Made by a program: the position numbers and the translations under genes | Part shown: positions 32,993 to 39,690 of the stretch, piece after piece | Position numbering within the stretch: the first letter of the stretch is position 1 | Layout: each line of letters begins with the position of its first letter | Source of the DNA: Chloroflexota bacterium | Lineage (GTDB): Bacteria; Chloroflexota; UBA6077; JACCZL01 | DNA length: 39,690 nucleotides | Direction of reading: 5' to 3' | Assembly: GCA_020845495.1 (NCBI GenBank) | Contig: JADLFM010000092.1 | Location: forward strand, 1 to 39,690 | The notes under the pieces: model-generated | Told to the model about the DNA's origin: nothing | The model's input: only the letters and a program-made list of their open reading frames with translations | Database searches by the model: none

Positions 32993-33540
32993 AACCAGCC
33001 TCCTTCGTCCCCGGCCTTTGGCCTTATCCGAAGAAGGCCGGGCGGCATCCTCGCGACACGAAAAGCGAGAATGCACGGCCTATCTCATGCTCGATCGATC
33101 GAGGATCCGGTGTTCGTGCTGTTGAATTCGCATTGAGACTGCGAAATGAATACAGAACAAAACACGCGACCCCGTCTCGGTGGGGTCTCGGTGGCGAGCG
33201 ATGGCCCAGGCAGGGCAGCAGTAGAACCGCGCGACTCAGCGCCGCGAAGAGAATGCGTGGGAGCCTACGTCAGCCGAACGAGGGCGAGCGTAGGTCGTGC
33301 GACGCGCACGAATGCGAATGCGAAAAACCACCCGGCGCGCGAGCGGGTCACCGCCAACGCCAACGCCAACGCCAACGCCAACGCCAACGCCAACGCCAAC
33401 GCCAACGCCAACGCCAACGCCAACGCCAGTAGCATGCGCGAAACGACACCAAAAGAGCAGTCGATGTGCGCCGCGACTTGGCCACCTCGACACCCGGCCC
33501 GCTGTGAAAGAAGGCGGGGCCGAGACGAGGTTCGCTGGGG
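32993..33540. other. Intergenic region with hexanucleotide array and AT-rich tract
   Basis: About 550 bases. 33085-33165 is comparatively AT-rich (for example GTTGAATTCGCATTGAGACT) and could hold promoters for the minus-strand secreted gene remnant. The (GCCAAC)12 array sits at 33353-33424. ORFs through the array (poly Asn-Ala, Pro-Thr or Gln-Arg on the plus strand, Gly-Val on the minus) are products of the repeat and lack convincing flanks. Confidence 0.6.
33353..33424 (+). repeat. (GCCAAC)12 hexanucleotide array
   Basis: Twelve perfect GCCAAC units (72 bases) followed by a partial unit. In one plus-strand frame the array reads Thr-Pro repeats, the kind of linker common in exported proteins of this group. 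Perfect copies imply recent slippage. It lies upstream of the truncated secreted gene. Confidence 0.97.
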
Positions 33541-34539
33541 CTAGCGGGCGGGAGTGTCGGCAGCGTCGCTCAGGTCGACGACGGCGCGCAGCAGCCCCTG
33601 AAGGTAGCCGGTCTGGTAACCACGCGCCCGAGGGTGCCAGGGATCGTCGTCGCCGATCGTCTGGGGGGCATGGTCGTCGATAATCGGGCCGCTGAAGCCG
33701 ACCCCGTGGAGGGTGCGCATCGCCGCCGTTACGTCGAGGACACCGGAGCCGATGAAGCACTCCGAAAAGCTGCTCGCCGTGCCCATGATGTCGCGGAAGT
33801 GGACGTAGACGATCCGTCCCTGTGAGCCAAAGTGGCGGATGCCTCGCAGCACATTGGCCGTCCCGCCCATTTCGGTCCAGCAGCCGATACAGAACAGCAG
33901 CCCCCAGGCCGGGCTGTCGGTCAGTTGAGACGCCCGCTCGAAGCCCTCGAAGCTGGAGAAGATCCGCGCCACACCGCCAATCGGGCCGTCGTTCGGGTCG
34001 TCGGGGTGGAGCGCCAGCCGGACACCCGCCTCTTCGGCAACCGGTACCGCCGCTCGGACGAAGTACTCGTAGTTGGCCCACATCTCGTCGGCCGAGATCT
34101 CCCGCCCGAACGTCAACTCATCTTGGAGCGCCGCACGGTCGTAGGTGGTCATGATGGCGCCGCCGCGCCCCTCGGCCGTGCCGGTGCGATAGAGCGGGTG
34201 CGGGCGGAAGTTGTGGCCGAGGACGGGGATGCCGGCCCGCCCCATGTTGCGGATCGTCTGGAGGTAGTTCTCCATCTGCTCGTCGCGCCCAGACTCCCCC
34301 AGGCGGACTTTCATCCAGAACTCGTGCGGCACGTTCTGGAGCGCCTCGATGCGCAGCCCGAAGCTCTCGACCCACTCGCGCAGGCGGGCGAGATCCTCGT
34401 ACTCCCAGCACTCGTCGCCGGGCAGGCGGCTCGGCGTCGCCAGCACGACGCCGTCACAGCCAAGCTGCCGGGCATAGATCAGATGCTCGTCCGTAGCGTC
34501 GCGCGGCAGTCCAATCGAGATGCGCATCGTGCCGGACAT
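33541..34539 (-). CDS. Mannonate dehydratase (UxuA)-like TIM-barrel protein
   Basis: 332-residue xylose-isomerase-like TIM barrel resembling mannonate dehydratase, which converts D-mannonate to 2-keto-3-deoxygluconate in hexuronate breakdown. Supporting segments are GVRLALHPDDP (metal-binding His/Asp), IVYVHFRDIMGT, and the end GFSGPIIDDHAPQTIGDD followed by GYQTGYLQGLLRAV. UxuA of enterobacteria is near 390 residues, so this is a shorter member and may have a related substrate. Start ATG 34539 has GGAGGG six bases upstream; the frame back to 34728 runs through repeat sequence (TTAYSLLATRHSPLAGG) and is not coding. A possible link to the glycosidase genes of the window is sugar-acid catabolism, as inference. 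Confidence 0.78.
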   Translation of the reverse strand: MSGTMRISIGLPRDATDEHLIYARQLGCDGVVLATPSRLPGDECWEYEDLARLREWVESFGLRIEALQNVPHEFWMKVRLGESGRDEQMENYLQTIRNMGRAGIPVLGHNFRPHPLYRTGTAEGRGGAIMTTYDRAALQDELTFGREISADEMWANYEYFVRAAVPVAEEAGVRLALHPDDPNDGPIGGVARIFSSFEGFERASQLTDSPAWGLLFCIGCWTEMGGTANVLRGIRHFGSQGRIVYVHFRDIMGTASSFSECFIGSGVLDVTAAMRTLHGVGFSGPIIDDHAPQTIGDDDPWHPRARGYQTGYLQGLLRAVVDLSDAADTPAR

Positions 34540-34905
34540 TGAGAACCCTCCAGCGAGCGGCGAGTGGCGAGTGGCGAGTAGGGAGTAGGCTGTGGTGAGT
34601 TGAGAGGGGTACATGGTGAGGAGATTGGAACGAGCGTTCAGGGGCCAGTCATCGGCGATCGGGAGACGATAGGCTAGCAGGTTTCGCGCCTGACCACTGA
34701 GCACCGACCGTTGAGAACTGGTCAGCACTCCTCCGTGCGAAAAACGAACCTCCCTTGCCCGTTGGGAGAGGTGGACGGCCGCCGCGGCGCGTGGCGTGCC
34801 CCAGGCGATTCATCGGCGAAAGATGCCACAGCACCGCCCCCGTGCATCAACGTGCACAGGGGCGGCGTGCGAACAACGTTGGGAGTCGGTGATGAGGGCC
34901 GCGGC
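34540..34905. other. Intergenic region with dispersed repeat and hairpin
   Basis: About 365 bases. 34555-34735 carries a GAGTGGCGAGTGGCGAGTAG-type repeat cluster whose minus-strand translation reads SLLATRHSPLA and related phrases, a pattern often seen in dispersed repeats of GC-rich bacteria. It lies just upstream of the mannonate dehydratase-like gene's ribosome site and could affect its expression. A terminator-like hairpin is at 34834-34865. Confidence 0.6.
34834..34865 (-). terminator. Hairpin terminator of the GH13-like gene
   Basis: CCGCCCCCGTGCA (34834-34846) pairs with TGCACAGGGGCGG (34853-34865) with one C-A mismatch and a six-base loop. It is about 40 bases beyond the stop at 34906. 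No T-run. Confidence 0.7.
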
Positions 34906-37900
34906 CTACCGTTTGCGCGAGCGTGCCGCCTGGGACGATGCGTCGCCAGCGGTCGAGGGGGCATGCCCAACTCTCGAACTGGCGGCTCCTTGCCCGGCCG
35001 TTCCATCCGAGACCAGCGCAAGCAGTGCTTCGACCTGATACCCAGACGGTTCGGCAGCCGCGCGCAGTCGCCCGGCAATTTGCTGAACGGCTGCAAGATC
35101 GCGGGCGCCCGCCGCCCGCCCCTCGGCCGAGACGGTTACCACCGCCGCCGCCTCCAGCGCGCCGACGAGATCCTCGTAGCGCTCCTTGCTGTACCAGAGG
35201 GTATCCCGGTACCGGTTCACCGCGAGGAATCCGGCGACGTCGCCATCTCGCAGCAGCGTTTCGAGGATCGCGCGGGGCGATCGGGGCGCGGTGGGCAGGA
35301 AGGCACGCGCATGGCCCAGAAGCACCCGTGTGACGTTCGCCGCCATGACCGCTGCCGCTTCGTCAAGGCCAAGGTCGGAGCAGGCATGTTGGAGGGTCCG
35401 GCCGAGCAGCCACTCGTCGAACCAGGTGCGGCTGTGCCCGGCAGGCGCTTGCGGATCGACGACTCCGCCGAGCGCCCGCACGAGCACCCAGCCGAACAGT
35501 CCAGCCCAGCGCTCGGTACGCTCGTCAAGGTACTGGCGCGCCGCCCGCGGAGCCAGATGGGTCGTGTCGGCGCCACCGGCGCTCCCGGCTGCGTTCCCGC
35601 TGGCACGGCTGCCAGTCTTCCCACTGGCGCCGCTGCCGCTCTTCCCGTCCGGCTCGCCTGGGCCCGCCGGAATCGAGAGCAGCGCCCGCAGGTACGTCAT
35701 CGTGTCCGACACGACGGTCTCAGCCGAGCCGCTCCCACCGGTGAACCGCTGTGCCGCTTCGGTCAGCCGCCGAACCCGCTGCTCGACGTCGGCCATAAGT
35801 GCGGGGTCGAGATGCACGACGGGCGCCGTCCCGGTGTCCTGACCAGCCGCTGTTCCGACCTGCTTGCCAGTTGCCCCGCCGGCCAGCGTGTCGGGCGCCG
35901 TGCCGCTCGCAGTCGGACGGGCGTCGAGCAGGCGCCGGAGCATGGATGCCTGCACGAGCTCCTCGAACGGCTGGCGCACCGACTGGACCAGCACCTCGCG
36001 CAACGCCTCGTCGATGCTCGGCACGCCGCAGCCGTCGAGGTAGCGGGCGAGGTCGGCGTAGCGCTGCTGGGGCGTGTCTTGCACCTGACGGAAGTCGACG
36101 AAGATGTGCCGCTGATAGGCGTTCAACTCGACGAGCAGCCCCTCGTCCCGTAGCTGGCGATTGCTCCGCACGTATTCGAGCCCGCTCGCCTGATCCCGGA
36201 AGATCGAGTACCAGTCATCGCCGCCGTGCAGATCGAGACCGTCAACCAGCGTCCGTTGCACCATCACCTTCTCATCGCCCTGGCCGGTTCGCTGGGCGAA
36301 GGCTGCCGACGTGCGGACCCAGCCGCGTGCCTGCGCGTAACGGTTGTGGTAGATCACCAGCGCCCGCTGGTCGCCAAGGCGGTTCGAGTAGGCGAAGACG
36401 TCCTCGTTGACGGTGCCATCCGGGCTGAAGAAGTCGTAGAGCAGGAAGTGCTCGACGCCCGCGAACAACGGCCGGCGATGCATGAGCGGGAAGACCTCGC
36501 GCTCGTGCCGTTCGACGAGCCCCTGATCCGGCCATTCGTCGTGGTACGCCCGGCGGTACTCCATGCCGTACTTCTCAGCGTAGCCTTCCACCTGCCCGTG
36601 CCCGAACATTGGCAAGCCGGGCATGGTGATCATCAGGGTGCAGACGCCGAAGTACTTGTCACCCTTGCCGAACTGGTCGACGGCCGTCCGCTCGTCCGGG
36701 TTGTTCATGAAGTTGACGAAGCGGCGTAGCACCTCCGGATCGAACTCCAGGGTGTTCTTCATCACCTGCCGGTACTTGGCGTTGTCCTCGTCGCGCAGCA
36801 TGTTCATGAATGCGCTGTTGTAGACCCGGTGCATGCCGAGCGTGCGGACGAAGTACCCCTCGAGCAGCCAGAACGCCTCGGCCAGCAACAGCGTGTCTGG
36901 CGCCTCAGCGGCGACCCGGTCGACCACCTCGCGCCAGAACTCCTTGGGCATCACGTCGTTGAGCTGCGCGCGGGTCAGGCCGTGCTCGGCGCGTGTCGGG
37001 ATCGCCCCGCCGGTGCCCGGCTCGGGGAACCAGAGCCGTTGAAAGTGCCGCTTGGCGAGGGTCATAGCGGCATCGAAGCGGATCACCGGGAATTGCCGCG
37101 CCACGTGCAGGATGGTCTGGATGACCGCCTCGCGGACCTCGGGGTTCAGGTAATTGAGCTGGGCGGTGTCGTTCCACGGCATGCTGGTGCCGTCATTGCC
37201 GTGGTAGATGTACTGCTCCCGCCCGGTCCCGCGGTCGACACGCTTGAAGGCGACGGCGGCATCGGTGCGGTCGTAGTAATGATCTTCGATGAAGATGCCG
37301 ACGCCAGGATCCTGGGAGAGGTCCGGGCCGCCGTAGGTGTACCAGGGGTAGGGGTTGTAGTCGAGCGCGATGAACCAGTCAGGGTGCTCGTAGATCCACT
37401 TCGACGTGATGCCGACGTGGTTCGGCACCATGTCGCTCGCCATCCGGATGCCGCGCCGCCACGCCCGCTCCTTGAGACGCTCGTACGCATCCGGACCGCC
37501 CAGGTCGTTGGCGATGACGTAGTCGTAGAGTGAGTAGGCGGAGGGGACCGCTTCGGGGTTGCCGGTCAATTGCTTGATGCGCTGCGAGGCCGGGCTGCGC
37601 TCCCACACCCCGATGAGCCAGAGGCCGGTGAAGCCCCAGCGCGCCAGCCGGTCCAACTCCTCCTCGGGGATCTCGTCCAGCCGGGCGATCGAGCGGCCGT
37701 ACTGGCGGGAAAGCTGGTCCATCCAGACGTAGGTGTTTTTGGCCATCAGCACCAGACTCGGCATCCAGCCAAGCTCGGGGCTGAACGCCTCCGGTTCCCC
37801 CTCCAGCCCGGTGAACTCGTACACCTGGGCGGGACCGGGGCCGAGGAAGACGAGCTTGCGCTCTTCCTTGATGACGTCCAGGCTGCTCAGGAGCCGGTAC

Positions 37901-38637
37901 AGGAAGCGTCGGCGGAACTCCTCGCCGAGCAGGTAGCCCCAGCGCTCCAGGATGTAGGTCAACTGGCCTTCGAGCGAGTGCGGCGAGGCGATGGCCGGGC
38001 TACGCAGCATATCGACGAGGTTCTGATGCTCGGGGCCGTACCTGGGCTGGGCCTCGAAGAAGGCTCGAAGCTCGCGGATGAGCCGCAGGTAGGTGGTGTC
38101 GCGCCGCAGGTCGCTGTCGTCGAACAGTTCGATGTAGGGCGCGAAGGCCGGGTTCATGTTTGCCAGCCAGAGCAACAGGAGCTCTTCGAGCACGATCTGG
38201 CGATTCGGTACGCTTTCGCTCTGGCCCTGAAGGTACGCATCCAGGTCGAGCTGGCGGCGGTACACCGCAACGGTCGGGAAGCTATCAGCGAAGCGGCGCA
38301 GCGCCCGGTCCGTCTCCTCGCGCCCAACCCGCTCCTCGATCCAGCCGAGCGCCCGCCCCACGACGTCGCGGGAGACCTGCTCGCGATAGACACCGACCAC
38401 GTAGTGCAGGATCTCGTCGATCAGGCCCATCGCGTTGATCTGGCCCGGTTTGACGGCCTGCTCGGGGAAGTGGAGGAGATCCCGCTTGTCGTTCATCTTC
38501 TGGGCGAAGATCCGGGCGGCGTGGAAGTTCGCGAAGATGACGTTGCCGGTGAGCGTGAACAGGGTATCGTCGAACTGGAAGCGGTCGCGCGCCTGACGCG
38601 AGACGTGGAACTCGAAGGTGACGGCGTGGCTGTTCAA
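34906..38637 (-). CDS. Very large GH13-type (alpha-amylase family) enzyme
   Basis: Predicted 1243-residue enzyme. Residues 1-340 form an N-terminal domain of unknown type, helical by appearance (FANFHAARIFAQKMNDKRDL). The (beta/alpha)8 catalytic part (about 355-800) shows region I DMVPNH (D402, H407), region II VIRFDAAMTL (nucleophile D522), region III LLAEAF (acid/base E587) and region IV MNNPDERT (D648). Region IV has Pro where most members have His (NHD), as in NTPD of GlgE-type enzymes. A long C-terminal part includes a Gly/Ser/Ala linker (about 985-1020) and a helical tail. No signal peptide. Substrate is unknown, probably an alpha-glucan or glycoside. TTG 38637 is preferred, with GGGAGG eight bases upstream; GTG 38694 would add 19 junk-like residues. 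Confidence 0.82.
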   Translation of the reverse strand: MNSHAVTFEFHVSRQARDRFQFDDTLFTLTGNVIFANFHAARIFAQKMNDKRDLLHFPEQAVKPGQINAMGLIDEILHYVVGVYREQVSRDVVGRALGWIEERVGREETDRALRRFADSFPTVAVYRRQLDLDAYLQGQSESVPNRQIVLEELLLLWLANMNPAFAPYIELFDDSDLRRDTTYLRLIRELRAFFEAQPRYGPEHQNLVDMLRSPAIASPHSLEGQLTYILERWGYLLGEEFRRRFLYRLLSSLDVIKEERKLVFLGPGPAQVYEFTGLEGEPEAFSPELGWMPSLVLMAKNTYVWMDQLSRQYGRSIARLDEIPEEELDRLARWGFTGLWLIGVWERSPASQRIKQLTGNPEAVPSAYSLYDYVIANDLGGPDAYERLKERAWRRGIRMASDMVPNHVGITSKWIYEHPDWFIALDYNPYPWYTYGGPDLSQDPGVGIFIEDHYYDRTDAAVAFKRVDRGTGREQYIYHGNDGTSMPWNDTAQLNYLNPEVREAVIQTILHVARQFPVIRFDAAMTLAKRHFQRLWFPEPGTGGAIPTRAEHGLTRAQLNDVMPKEFWREVVDRVAAEAPDTLLLAEAFWLLEGYFVRTLGMHRVYNSAFMNMLRDEDNAKYRQVMKNTLEFDPEVLRRFVNFMNNPDERTAVDQFGKGDKYFGVCTLMITMPGLPMFGHGQVEGYAEKYGMEYRRAYHDEWPDQGLVERHEREVFPLMHRRPLFAGVEHFLLYDFFSPDGTVNEDVFAYSNRLGDQRALVIYHNRYAQARGWVRTSAAFAQRTGQGDEKVMVQRTLVDGLDLHGGDDWYSIFRDQASGLEYVRSNRQLRDEGLLVELNAYQRHIFVDFRQVQDTPQQRYADLARYLDGCGVPSIDEALREVLVQSVRQPFEELVQASMLRRLLDARPTASGTAPDTLAGGATGKQVGTAAGQDTGTAPVVHLDPALMADVEQRVRRLTEAAQRFTGGSGSAETVVSDTMTYLRALLSIPAGPGEPDGKSGSGASGKTGSRASGNAAGSAGGADTTHLAPRAARQYLDERTERWAGLFGWVLVRALGGVVDPQAPAGHSRTWFDEWLLGRTLQHACSDLGLDEAAAVMAANVTRVLLGHARAFLPTAPRSPRAILETLLRDGDVAGFLAVNRYRDTLWYSKERYEDLVGALEAAAVVTVSAEGRAAGARDLAAVQQIAGRLRAAAEPSGYQVEALLALVSDGTAGQGAASSRVGHAPSTAGDASSQAARSRKR

Positions 38638-38994
38638 CCGCGGGTCCTCCCTGGCAAGAGCGAGCTGCCGCTGACGGCCCGGGCTCGGTGGCACATCGGA
38701 CGACGAGCATACGACAGGTATATGGTGGCCGATTCGGGCGTGCTGATGGCGAGGGTTCCTGCTGACCTGTTCGGGGGTTGCTGATCACCTGCTGCTGGCG
38801 AGCGTGTCAGGGATCATCGCACGAGCGCGGCCTGGCGTGTATTCGTCCGCTCGAAACGACCTGAAGGCTGCATCCGTCATGGATTGCGACGGGGCGCGGC
38901 GTTCCTCGCACGCGCTATGGCCGGGCTTCCAGCCCTGGACGTTCCAGGCGGGCATATCCCGGCCGGTCGCGCAGATCGCATGCCAGGCGACGAG

Positions 38995-39086
38995 ACACCC
39001 TCACCTGCGCGCGTGAACGGCGTGTCCAGGTGAGCGCGGCCGTCTGCGCGGCTGACACACCCTCACCTGCGCGCGTGAACGGCGTG
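38995..39086 (+). repeat. 30-bp direct repeat, two copies
   Basis: A perfect 30-mer beginning ACACCCTCACCTGCGCGCGT occurs at 38995-39024 and 39057-39086, 62 bases apart start to start. A degraded third copy with ACACCCACGGGTGTGAACG may lie at 39123-39141. Spacing and number are too low for a CRISPR array. Confidence 0.93.
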
Positions 39087-39422
39087 CGGCTCAGGCAGGC
39101 TCTGAGTGACGTGCGAATCGCCCACACCCACGGGTGTGAACGACGGGCGAGAGTGGGAGTGACGGGCCGGAAAGGGAGCAAGGTTCCGTGCGAGGGACGT
39201 CCGGAGATGGTGGAGCGATGCGCGATGGCTACCCACTGCCGGTCTGCGCCGACCGGCTGCCGATCGCCGCTCTCCCCACCGGTCGCGCAGGCCGGGGCCG
39301 GGTGTACGCGCAGAGGGGCACAGTACGGCATCACGGAGGACACACCGCGGACGTCAAGGGCTGGCCAACCGTTCCCGAAAGCATCGCCTTCGGGCAGATG
39401 TTGTCGTCAGGGCTTGCACCAT

Positions 39423-39444
39423 GTGTGTGTGGGGGGGGGGGGGG
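39423..39444 (+). repeat. (GT)n followed by a run of 14 G
   Basis: GTGTGTGT then 14 consecutive G, noncoding by all appearances. Long G tracts are hypervariable during replication and can fold into quadruplexes. Such a run can also be a sequencing artefact. Confidence 0.9.
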
Positions 39445-39690
39445 TAGTAGGCTGACGAGATGGGTCCGAGAGGCCGATGATGGTGGGGAGCGGGGATGAC
39501 GCGCTCACCATGGCGATCGTCAGCATCGGAACGCCGGCCGTGGGCACGGATGTACCACCTCCACCTGTCCGAAGCTGACCGTCACCCATCACCGACAGCC
39601 TGACCGAGGGATCGCGAAGCGCACGTTGGAGTTGGACCGTGCCCACGAACTGGACCGACAATCCTATCACCACCACTACGCCGATCAAGG

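Larger units (their letters stand above)
38638..39690. other. Gene-poor right end of the window
   Basis: About 1050 bases with no complete gene I can support. It holds a 30-bp direct repeat (38995 and 39057), a small 7-bp hairpin CACACCC/GGGTGTG at 39123-39138, and (GT)n followed by a 14-G run at 39423-39444. A minus-strand frame 39407-39688 (starting MIGVVVVIGLSVQFVGTV) may be part of a gene that begins outside the window; its end runs through the G tract as PPPP, so at best only its first part is real. Confidence 0.5.

Noticed and set aside
33146..34081. ORFs reading Asn-Ala, Pro-Thr, Gln-Arg or Gly-Val repeats through the GCCAAC array
   Set aside because: All are products of the hexanucleotide array, and the flanks are Arg-rich or belong to the opposite strand of the mannonate dehydratase-like gene.
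38995..39086. CRISPR array
   Set aside because: Only two repeats, 32-base spacing with no further copies, and no cas genes in the window.

Overview
The window comes from a GC-rich bacterium, about two thirds G+C by eye. Gene content and style point towards Chloroflexota, possibly near the Thermomicrobia or Sphaerobacter side. Reasons are a DUF1800/DUF1501/NHL cassette, Thr-Pro and Val-Pro-Val rich extracytoplasmic proteins, a mycothiol-conjugate-amidase-like deacetylase, dispersed GAGTGGCGAGTAGGG-type repeats and a small Cys/Trp protein that resembles, from memory only, Chloroflexota hypotheticals. This assignment is inference: there is no rRNA or other marker in the window, and I see no tRNA, CRISPR array, phage module or intact insertion sequence.

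Layout. 105-2546: membrane-anchored clan GH-A-like glycosidase with an 18-bp minisatellite. 3111-3926: GPR1/FUN34/YaaH-type carboxylate transporter ending at a strong palindromic terminator. 4287-4397 (-): a 36-residue acidic micro-ORF. 4701-8372: DUF1800, DUF1501 and NHL-repeat genes, tightly packed. 8469-9352: a degenerate MNT nucleotidyltransferase/HEPN pair. 9482-10342 (-): PIG-L/Mca-like deacetylase. 10545-11024: DUF123 GIY-YIG protein. 11178-13079 (-): membrane-anchored Pro/Ala/Lys-rich repeat protein. 13321-16387: sensor histidine kinase and CPBP membrane protease. 16614-17459: exported proline-rich protein with signs of leaderless expression.

17622-25500 is a glycan cluster: a divergent Gfo/Idh/MocA dehydrogenase, then hexapeptide acetyltransferase, NAD-dependent epimerase, DegT aminotransferase, NodB-type deacetylase and two tandem family-2 glycosyltransferases. 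Dehydrogenase, aminotransferase and acetyltransferase are the steps of the WbpB/WbpE/WbpD (WlbA/C/B) route to acetamido sugars, so the cluster probably makes and adds an N-acylated amino sugar on a surface glycan.

25728-26588 is an alpha/beta hydrolase behind a consensus TATAAT box. 26683-26931 (-) is a small Cys-rich protein that seems to start at ATT or ATC. 27201-29315 (-) is a PAS-GGDEF-EAL protein. 29603-32743 (-) is a large mosaic secreted protein, preceded by a truncated signal-peptide gene and a (GCCAAC)12 array. 33541-34539 (-) is a mannonate-dehydratase-like protein and 34906-38637 (-) a very large GH13-type enzyme. The last kilobase holds direct repeats, a 14-G run and no convincing complete gene.

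Candidates for something undescribed are the signal-less DUF1800/DUF1501/NHL operon, the degenerate MNT/HEPN pair, the two micro-ORFs with clear ribosome-binding sites, the non-ATG small protein, and the glycosyltransferase that appears to have absorbed a dispersed repeat in frame.
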